Assembly (NCBI GenBank): GCA_023430145.1
Contig: JAEZCD010000128.1
Location: 1 to 5,697 of the forward strand
DNA length: 5,697 nucleotides
Reading direction: 5' to 3'
From: Pseudomonadota bacterium
GTDB lineage: Bacteria; Pseudomonadota; Alphaproteobacteria; Rhizobiales; Methylopilaceae
Below, one piece after another: positions 1 through 5,203 of the stretch (positions are counted from its first letter, which is position 1; the number at the start of each line of letters is the position of its first letter). Position numbers and translations under genes: made by a program. The notes beneath the pieces are model-generated. The model was not told the origin of the DNA and made no database searches. It saw only the letters and a list, made by a program, of their open reading frames with translations.

Positions 1-2733
1 GCTCGCCCGCGCCACCATGGCATCGACGGCGGCGAACGCGGCCGAGCGCTGCGGCTCGAGCTCGTCGAGCGCGCCGGCGGCGATGAGGCTTTCCAGCGCC
101 CGCTTCGGCAGCGCCCGCGGATCCATGCGGCGGGCGAAGTCGGTGAGGTCGCGGAAGACGCCGCCGGCCGCGCGGGCGGCGGTGATCGACTGCACCGCCC
201 CGCCGCCGACGCCCTTGATGGCCGAGAGCGCGTAGCGGATGGCGTTCTCGCCCGGAATCGGCCGGAACGTGTGGTCGGAGCGGTTCACCGACGGCGGCTC
301 GACGCGGATTTTCAGCCGGTTCGCTTCGCGCCGGAACTCGGCCAGCTTGTCGGTCTGGCCGATGTCGAGCGTCATCGAGGCGGCCAAGAACTCGACCGGG
401 TAGTTCGCCTTGAGGTAGGCCGTCTGGTAGGTGATCAGCGCATACGGCGCCGAATGCGACTTGTTGAAGCCGTAGTCGGCGAATTTTGCGCAGGCGTCGA
501 AGATCGCGTCCGCATCGGCGCGGGCGATGCCGCCGGCCACCGCGCCCTCGACGAAGCGGCCGCGCTGGGCGTCCATCTCCGCCTTGATCTTCTTGCCCAT
601 CGCGCGCCGCAGGAGGTCGGCGTCGCCGAAGCTGTAGCCGGCGAGGTCGCGGGCGATCTGCATCACCTGTTCCTGGTAGGTGATGACGCCGAACGTGTTC
701 TTCAGGATCGGCTCGAGCCGCGGGTGCAGATAGTCGATCTTCTCGCGCCCGAGCTTGCGCGCGCAGTAGATCGGGATGTTGGCCATCGGGCCCGGGCGGT
801 AGAGGGCGACGAGGGCGATCAGATCTTCCAGACGGTCGGCGCGCATGTCGACCAGCGCCCGCCGCATGCCGCCGCTTTCCACCTGGAACACGCCGACCGT
901 CTCGCCGCGGCCGAGCATCTCGAACGTCTTCTGGTCGTCGAGAGGGATGTTGGCGAGGTCGAGCTCGATGCCGCGCGTCTCGCGCAACAGGTCGACCGCG
1001 GTGCGCAGCACGGTCAGCGTCTTGAGGCCCAGGAAGTCGAACTTCACGAGCCCGGCCTGCTCGACCCATTTCATGTTGAACTGGGTGACCGCCAGCTCCG
1101 AGCGCGTATCGCGGTAGAGCGGCACCAGCTCGGCGAGCGGCCGGTCGCCGATGACGATGCCGGCCGCGTGCGTCGAGGCGTGGCGATGCAGGCCCTCGAG
1201 CTTCATGGCGATGGCGAGCATGCGGCCGGCGCGCGGATCCTCGTCGCGCGCCGCCTGCAGGCGCGGCTCGTCCTCGACGGCGCGGGCGAGCGTTACGGGA
1301 TGGGCCGGATTGTGCGGGACGAGCTTGCAGAGCTTGTCGACCTGGCCGTAGGGCATCTCCAGGACCCGGCCGACGTCACGCATGACGCCGCGCGCCTGCA
1401 GCGTGCCGAAGGTGATGATCTGCGCCACCCGGTCGCTGCCGTAGCGGCGCGAGACGTAGCCGATCACCTCGTCGCGCCGGTTCTGGCAGAAGTCGATGTC
1501 GAAATCCGGCATCGATACGCGCTCGGGGTTGAGGAAGCGCTCGAAGATGAGGCCGAAACGGATCGGGTCGAGGTCGGTGATGGTCAGCGCGTAGGCGACG
1601 AGGGAGCCGGCGCCGGAGCCGCGGCCGGGGCCGACCGGTATCCCCTTCCCCTTCGCCCACTGGATGAAGTCGGAGACGATCAGGAAGTAGCCCGAATAGC
1701 CCATGCGCTCGATGACGCCGAGCTCGTACTGGAGCCGCTCGGCATAGACCTCGTGCGTCGTCCCCGGCGCCGGGCCGGTGACGGCGAGCCGCTCGGCGAG
1801 CTTTTCGGCCGCGCGCAGCCGCAGCTCGGCATTCTCCTCGACCGGCGGCCCGCCCGCCTCGCGCGTGAAACGCGGCAGGATCGGCTTCCTGATGCCCGGC
1901 CGGAAGGCGCAGCGGCGGGCGATCTCGACGGTGGAGGCGGTCGCCTCCGGCAGGTCCTCGAACAAAGCGAGCATCTCCGCCCGCGTCTTGAACCTGTGCT
2001 CGGGGGTCAGCTGGCGGCGCTCGTTCTCGCCGACCAGCGCCCCGGCGGCGATGCAGATCAGCGCGTCGTGCGCCTCGTAGTCGGCCGCGAAGGCGAAGCG
2101 GCAGCCATTGGTGGCGACGAGCGGCAGGCCGCGATCGTAGGCGAGGCCGACGAGCCCGTCCTCGACCGCACGCTCGCCCGGGGTGCCGTGGCGCTGCAGC
2201 TCGACATAGAGCCGGTCGCCGAACATGCTCTCGAGCCGCGCGAGGCGCCGGTCGGCGAGCTCGCCGAAATTCTCCGCCAGCAGCTGGTCGAGCGGGCCGT
2301 CCGGACCGCCGGTGAGCGCAATGAGGCCGGCGGCATGGGCGGCGAGCAGATCGGCGCCGACATGCGGCTTCTCGGCCGGATCGGTGTCGAGGAAGGCGCG
2401 GCTCGAAAGCGCCAAGAGGTTGCGGTAGCCCTCCTCGGAGCGGGCGAGGAGGACGAGCCGGCCGCACTCGCCGAGCGTCCGCCGGGCGCCGAGCGTGCCC
2501 TCGCGGTCGGCGAACTCGACCGCCAGCGACAGCCCGACGATCGGCTGCACGCCGTAGCCGGCGAGCTTCTCGGAGAATTCCAGCGCGCCGAAGAGATTGT
2601 TGACGTCGGTCAGCGCCAGCGCCGGCATGCGGTCGGCCTTGGCGAGCTCGGCGAGGCGGGCGATCGTCAGCGCGCTCTCGAGCAGCGAGAACGAGGACAG
2701 GACATTGAGGTGGACGAAGCCCGCGCCGGCCAT
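1..2733 (-). CDS. dnaE: DNA polymerase III subunit alpha (DnaE1), C-terminus cut by window edge
   Basis: Catalytic subunit of the replicative DNA polymerase III holoenzyme (C-family polymerase), acting in the cytoplasm at the fork. The minus-strand frame is open for 911 codons from ATG 2733-2731 to the left edge; full-length family members have about 1,150-1,200 residues, so the OB-fold and tau-binding end is missing. Visible in order: a PHP domain from about residue 6 to 280 (GFVHLNVLSSFSLLE at the start, YEAHD at 219-223); GPGRGSGAGS at 368-377; the catalytic PDFDIDF block with D410, D412 and D414; RHASTHAAGIV at 517-527; KFDFLGLK with the third catalytic aspartate D566; YRPGPM at 645-650; YQEQVMQ at 686-692; MGKKIK at 712-717; FNKSHSAPY at 756-764; and a helix-hairpin-helix-like segment IRYALSAIKGVGGGAV at 832-847. 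D412, D414 and D566 sit at a constant +11 offset from E. coli D401, D403 and D555. The start is supported by AAAAGG five bases upstream and by homology beginning at residue 6. The PDFDIDF and FNKSHS blocks fit the replicative DnaE1; I judged DnaE2/ImuC less likely. Confidence 0.97.
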   Translation of the reverse strand, partial: MAGAGFVHLNVLSSFSLLESALTIARLAELAKADRMPALALTDVNNLFGALEFSEKLAGYGVQPIVGLSLAVEFADREGTLGARRTLGECGRLVLLARSEEGYRNLLALSSRAFLDTDPAEKPHVGADLLAAHAAGLIALTGGPDGPLDQLLAENFGELADRRLARLESMFGDRLYVELQRHGTPGERAVEDGLVGLAYDRGLPLVATNGCRFAFAADYEAHDALICIAAGALVGENERRQLTPEHRFKTRAEMLALFEDLPEATASTVEIARRCAFRPGIRKPILPRFTREAGGPPVEENAELRLRAAEKLAERLAVTGPAPGTTHEVYAERLQYELGVIERMGYSGYFLIVSDFIQWAKGKGIPVGPGRGSGAGSLVAYALTITDLDPIRFGLIFERFLNPERVSMPDFDIDFCQNRRDEVIGYVSRRYGSDRVAQIITFGTLQARGVMRDVGRVLEMPYGQVDKLCKLVPHNPAHPVTLARAVEDEPRLQAARDEDPRAGRMLAIAMKLEGLHRHASTHAAGIVIGDRPLAELVPLYRDTRSELAVTQFNMKWVEQAGLVKFDFLGLKTLTVLRTAVDLLRETRGIELDLANIPLDDQKTFEMLGRGETVGVFQVESGGMRRALVDMRADRLEDLIALVALYRPGPMANIPIYCARKLGREKIDYLHPRLEPILKNTFGVITYQEQVMQIARDLAGYSFGDADLLRRAMGKKIKAEMDAQRGRFVEGAVAGGIARADADAIFDACAKFADYGFNKSHSAPYALITYQTAYLKANYPVEFLAASMTLDIGQTDKLAEFRREANRLKIRVEPPSVNRSDHTFRPIPGENAIRYALSAIKGVGGGAVQSITAARAAGGVFRDLTDFARRMDPRALPKRALESLIAAGALDELEPQRSAAFAAVDAMVARAS

Positions 2734-2738
2734 GCGGA

Positions 2739-2744
2739 CCTTTT
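2739..2744 (-). promoter_or_regulatory. Ribosome binding site of dnaE
   Basis: On the minus strand AAAAGG (2744 down to 2739) lies five bases before the ATG at 2733. It supports this start. Just upstream, GCGCG (2746-2750) and CGCGC (2759-2763) flank a run of six T on the plus strand, a small inverted repeat in the dnaE leader of unknown relevance. I could not place a convincing -35/-10 promoter for dnaE. Confidence 0.6.
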
Positions 2745-2867
2745 AGCGCGATTTTTTCCGCGCGTGAACGATTCGGGAACACGAGCGCCCGCTATCCACA
2801 AGGGCCGAGCGCCCGAGAGCCGGGTCGAGGCCGGCAGGGCTCGTCCGAAGGAAACCGCACGCTCCGT

Positions 2868-2950
2868 CGTCATCCTGCGCGAAGGCGCAGGATCCAGCCT
2901 TCTACCGAACGGCCGAAAAGATGGATCCTCCGCCTTCGCGGAGGATGACG
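2868..2950. repeat. REPIN-like inverted pair of REP hairpins, left copy
   Basis: Two 29-bp palindromic units face each other across a 25-bp spacer. Unit 1 (2868-2896) reads CGTC, then a perfect 9-bp stem ATCCTGCGC / GCGCAGGAT with loop GAAG, then CCA. Unit 2 (2922-2950) is its inverse: TGG, stem ATCCTCCGC / GCGGAGGAT with loop CTTC, then GACG. The reverse complement of unit 2 differs from unit 1 at only two positions, and these are a paired G-C to C-G swap in the stem, so the hairpin is preserved. Because the units are inverted, the whole 83 bp can also fold as one long hairpin. Two inverted REP units make the layout called a REPIN in other bacteria, where RAYT transposases mobilise them; no RAYT gene is in this window. 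Short open frames through it look like artefacts. Confidence 0.88.
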
Positions 2951-3014
2951 AGCGGATAGGCCTTCGCCGAGGATGACGAGCGGAAAGGCCTTCGCGGAGG
3001 ACGACGAAGGCGTG
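2931..3014. repeat. 28-bp tandem tail of the left composite repeat, three units
   Basis: Three consecutive degenerate 28-bp units (2931-2958, 2959-2986, 2987-3014) overlap the second hairpin unit and continue past it. Each has CCTTCGC[GC]GAGGA[TC]GACGA in phase; GATGACG falls at 2944 and 2972, and its variant GACGACG at 3000, exactly 28 bp apart. The second and third units hold only one arm of the hairpin and look like repeated half-REPs. A further small hairpin, CTCCGA / TCGGAG (3027-3032 and 3037-3042), follows and may be another decayed unit. Confidence 0.8.
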
Positions 3015-3059
3015 TACGGCATGCGCCTCCGAATCCTCGGAGACGACGTCGCCCGCCCA

Positions 3060-3078
3060 TTCAGCACCGGTTCAAGCG
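3060..3078 (+). promoter_or_regulatory. Possible regulatory direct repeat TTCAG-N5-GTTCAAGCG before the caspase gene
   Basis: TTC occurs at 3060 and again at 3071, an 11-bp (one helical turn) direct repeat, ending in GTTCAAGCG at 3070-3078. A closely similar arrangement, TTCCG-N5-GTTCAAGCG, is found at 5100-5118 ahead of the next gene. Direct half-sites one turn apart are typical of OmpR-family response-regulator sites and also of CtrA (TTAA-N7-TTAA), but this sequence matches no specific regulator that I can name. It lies 52 bases before the start codon. Confidence 0.3.
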
Positions 3079-3116
3079 GCATGCGCTTCCCTCCGGCCGA
3101 CATCACCGTGCGCCGC

Positions 3117-3124
3117 AAGGGAGG
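3117..3124 (+). promoter_or_regulatory. Strong ribosome binding site of the caspase-family gene
   Basis: AAGGGAGG at 3117-3124 is followed after five bases by ATG at 3130. A competing ATG at 3126 is out of frame and only one base from the Shine-Dalgarno sequence, so 3130 is the better start; it also gives a complete signal peptide. Confidence 0.75.
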
Positions 3125-3129
3125 CATGC

Positions 3130-4755
3130 ATGTTGGGCAGATGCGCTTTGCTCGGCGCCGCGCTCGCAGCGCTCGTCGCCGCCCCGGCGCTCGCCGATAC
3201 GCGCGTGGCGCTCGTCATCGGCAATGCCGACTATGAGAATGTCCGCGACCTCTCCAACCCGCTGAACGACGCGCGCGGCATGAAGGCGGCGCTCGAGAAG
3301 GTCGGCTTCCGCGTCGTCTACGGCGAGAATCTCGGCAAGCGCGACATGGAGCGCGCGGTCGGCCGCTTCGCCAAGGAGAGCCAGCAGGCCGACGTCGCCC
3401 TCGTCTATTATTCCGGGCACGGCTCGACCTTCGGCGAGGTGCCCTATGCGGTGCCGGTCGACGCCCGATACGATTCGCTCGAGCAGGTGAAACACGAGCT
3501 GGTGCCGATCGAGGAGATGATCGGCGAGCTCCGGCGCGCCAAGGGCGTGCGGCTCGCCATCCTCGACGCCTGCCGCGACAACGAGGCCGAGCAGCAGCTG
3601 AAGCAGTCCGGCGGCGCCACGCGCTCGCTCGGCCAGACGCGCGGCCTCGGCCGCATCGGCAATCCGGACGGCCTCATCATCGCCTATTCGACGCAGCACC
3701 TGACGACGGCGCTCGACGGCGATCCGGGCCGCAACAGCCCCTTCACCGGCGCGCTGCTGAAGCACCTGCCGACGCCGGGCCTCGACGTGAAAGCCATGCT
3801 GTTCAAGACCGCGCAGGACGTCGTCGTCGCCACCAAGGGCGGCCAGCGGCCCGAGGTACAGGTCTCGCTCTATCAGGACTATGCGCTGATCCCGGCCTCG
3901 GCCCCCGGCGGCGGCCCGCCCGTGGCGACGCTGGCGCCGGCCGGCCCGGGCGAGGAGGCGCAGTTCTGGCAGACGCTGCGGCTGCGCGTCACCTCCGACG
4001 GCCTCGAGGACTATCTCGCCAAGGTCGACCGCAAAGTCTTTCCGGGCGCCTTCGCCGCCCTCGCGCGCGAGGAGCTGGCCTTGTTCGCCGCGGCCGAGAA
4101 GCAGCGCCGCGCGCGGGGCGGCCGGACGACCGACTGCGACCTGCTGGCGGCCCACCCCGACGATCCCGACCGCCCGGATGCGGTCGCCGGCGTCCCGTTC
4201 GAGAAGATCGATGCCAGGAAGGCTGCGGCCGCCTGCGAGCGTGCCGCCAAGGCGAGCCCCTCGGTGGCGCGCTTCGTCTTCCAGCTCGGCCGCGCGAAAG
4301 AGAAAGCGGGAGATGCCGCGGGCGCCCTGGCCCTGTTCGAGAAGAGCGCCGCGGCCGGCAGCGTCGCGGGGATGACCGCGGTCGGCCGCTTCCACAATCT
4401 CGGCTCCGGCACGCCCGAGGATCCTGCCAAGGCGCGGCTCTGGTACGAGCGGGCTATCGGCCTCGACCACGCGCCGGCGCTGAACAATCTCGCCGTCATG
4501 GTCGAGCGCGGCGAGGGCGGGCCGGTCGACGCGCCGCGGGCTGCCGCCCTGTTCCTCGAATCGGTCCGCCGCGGCAACCCGCATACGCTCGCCATGCTGC
4601 GCGACAAGCCGGAGCTGTTCGCCCTCGGCGTGCGCGTCGCCATGCAGGCGCTGCTCGCCGACCAGGGCCTCGGCGGCGGCGAGCGCGACGGCCGCCTCGG
4701 CCCGCAGACGCTGGCGGCGATCGACGTCGTCGCCAGGTCGGCGGGAGCGCGGTGA
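3130..4755 (+). CDS. Secreted caspase-family (peptidase C14) protein with Sel1-like repeats and a peptidoglycan-binding-like C-terminus
   Basis: A 541-aa protein, complete, with a TGA stop. Residues 1-22 look like a Sec signal peptide (R4, an Ala/Leu core, cleavage after ALA at 20-22), so the mature protein should be periplasmic or exported. The caspase p20-like domain spans about 24-254: RVALVIGNADYENV (25-38), catalytic H97 in YYSGHGS, catalytic C148 in LAILDACRDN, then YSTQ (186-189) and RNSPFTGALLKHLPTPGLDV (201-220), all standard for bacterial C14 proteins. After a Gly/Pro/Ala linker (257-274) comes FWQTL...YLAKVDRKVFPGAFAALAREEL (279-315), a segment I know from alphaproteobacterial caspase proteins. 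A CDLLAAHPDDPDRPDAVAGV block (336-355) follows, with C336 and C369 as a possible disulfide. Three Sel1-like repeats lie at about 378-485. Residues 502-531 match the PG_binding_1 pattern, with DGRLGPQT at 520-527. Bacterial C14 proteins usually cleave after Arg/Lys; its substrate here is unknown. Both catalytic residues are present, so activity is plausible. It is divergent from dnaE and flanked by composite repeats. Confidence 0.93.
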   Translation: MLGRCALLGAALAALVAAPALADTRVALVIGNADYENVRDLSNPLNDARGMKAALEKVGFRVVYGENLGKRDMERAVGRFAKESQQADVALVYYSGHGSTFGEVPYAVPVDARYDSLEQVKHELVPIEEMIGELRRAKGVRLAILDACRDNEAEQQLKQSGGATRSLGQTRGLGRIGNPDGLIIAYSTQHLTTALDGDPGRNSPFTGALLKHLPTPGLDVKAMLFKTAQDVVVATKGGQRPEVQVSLYQDYALIPASAPGGGPPVATLAPAGPGEEAQFWQTLRLRVTSDGLEDYLAKVDRKVFPGAFAALAREELALFAAAEKQRRARGGRTTDCDLLAAHPDDPDRPDAVAGVPFEKIDARKAAAACERAAKASPSVARFVFQLGRAKEKAGDAAGALALFEKSAAAGSVAGMTAVGRFHNLGSGTPEDPAKARLWYERAIGLDHAPALNNLAVMVERGEGGPVDAPRAAALFLESVRRGNPHTLAMLRDKPELFALGVRVAMQALLADQGLGGGERDGRLGPQTLAAIDVVARSAGAR

Positions 4756-4759
4756 GGAA

Positions 4760-4788
4760 TCGGAGCCGGCCGTCGTCTCCGGCTCCGA
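4760..4788 (+). terminator. GC-rich hairpin after the caspase gene, probable terminator
   Basis: A perfect 10-bp stem, TCGGAGCCGG (4760-4769) with CCGGCTCCGA (4779-4788), and a 9-base loop begins four bases after the stop codon. There is no T-run after it, so intrinsic termination is not certain. Its position and stem strength make termination or 3' end protection the likeliest role. Confidence 0.55.
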
Positions 4789-4809
4789 GTCATCCACCCG
4801 ACTCCCGGT

Positions 4810-4908
4810 CGTCATCCTGCGCGAAAGCGCAGGATCCAACTTTCTTCGAGTACGAAGCAGACTCGGCCGTCGGGAAGATGGATCCTGCGGTCGAGCCGCA
4901 GGATGACG
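4810..4908. repeat. REPIN-like inverted pair of REP hairpins, right copy
   Basis: The same composite as at 2868-2950, in the same orientation. Unit 1 (4810-4838) equals the left unit 1 except for one loop base (GAAA for GAAG); its 9-bp stem is ATCCTGCGC / GCGCAGGAT. Unit 2 (4879-4908) is inverted, with stem ATCCTGCGG / CCGCAGGAT and a 5-base loop TCGAG. Its stem differs from the left unit 2 in both arms together, again keeping pairing. The spacer is 40 bp against 25 bp on the left, but both spacers keep an early CTT, a GGCCG and an AAGA just before TGGATCCT. Confidence 0.88.
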
Positions 4909-4985
4909 AGCGGAGGGGCTTTCGCGCGGATGACGAGCGAGATGCTTCCTGGCGGAGATGACGAGCGGAGAGGCTTTCGCGCGGG
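4902..4985. repeat. About 28-bp tandem tail of the right composite repeat, three units
   Basis: GATGACGAGCG begins at 4902, 4929 and 4957, spacings of 27 and 28 bp. The first and third units continue as GAG[GA]GGCTTTCGCGCGG; the middle one is more diverged (AGATGCTTCCTGGCGGA). This mirrors the tail of the left copy, where GATGACGAGCGGA is followed by AGGCCTTCGC, so the tail is part of the composite element and not a chance neighbour. Confidence 0.75.
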
Positions 4986-5089
4986 ACAAGGACTGAGCAG
5001 GCGAAGCGCGCCATCTGCCTCGACGTGCCAGCGAATACCGGACCCCTCACCAACGTCGCCCAGCCCGCCTCTCCAGCTAAACCGAGAAT

Positions 5090-5118
5090 GAACCGCGGGT
5101 TCCGGCTGCGTTCAAGCG
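5090..5118 (+). promoter_or_regulatory. Possible regulatory site before the Gly/Tyr-rich gene
   Basis: TTCCG-N5-GTTCAAGCG at 5100-5118 repeats the motif seen before the caspase gene, with TTC at 5100 and 5111 (11 bp apart). It overlaps a small inverted repeat GAACC-GCG-GGTTC at 5090-5102. It ends 85 bases before the start codon at 5204. No specific regulator can be named. The rest of 4986-5203 shows nothing else I can support. Confidence 0.3.
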
Positions 5119-5190
5119 CTGCCGGCCATCTTCGCCCCATCGGATGCGGCAAGCGCCCTCGCCGGAAGGCAGGCGACCGCGGCTCAGGAC

Positions 5191-5197
5191 AGGGGGA
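5191..5197 (+). promoter_or_regulatory. Ribosome binding site of the Gly/Tyr-rich gene
   Basis: AGGGGGA at 5191-5197 is six bases before the ATG at 5204. It fixes the start that gives a complete signal peptide. Confidence 0.7.
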
Positions 5198-5203
5198 ATA
5201 CCC

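Noticed and set aside
1376..2782. A 468-residue minus-strand open frame
   Set aside because: It lies in a different minus-strand frame from dnaE, is Arg/Ala/Pro-rich and has no motifs; it is a shadow of high-GC coding sequence.
271..2976. A 901-residue plus-strand open frame
   Set aside because: It is the antisense shadow of dnaE. The encoded chain is Arg/Ala/Glu/Val-rich with no recognisable motif, while the minus strand carries the whole set of DnaE catalytic motifs.
2868..3014. CRISPR array
   Set aside because: Units are inverted hairpins and contiguous 28-bp tandem units without unique spacers of constant length, and no cas gene is present.
3130..3195. Lipoprotein signal in the caspase-family protein
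   Set aside because: The only early cysteine is C5, before the hydrophobic core, so there is no lipobox; a standard ALA cleavage site fits better.
3103..4989. A 628-residue minus-strand open frame
   Set aside because: It is antisense to the caspase gene and runs into the right composite repeat. The caspase motifs, signal peptide and strong ribosome binding site favour the plus strand.
5089..5113. General-stress sigma EcfG-type promoter (GGAAC-N16/17-CGTT)
   Set aside because: The best match is TGAAC-N15-CGTT: the first base and the spacing are both off, so I do not call it.
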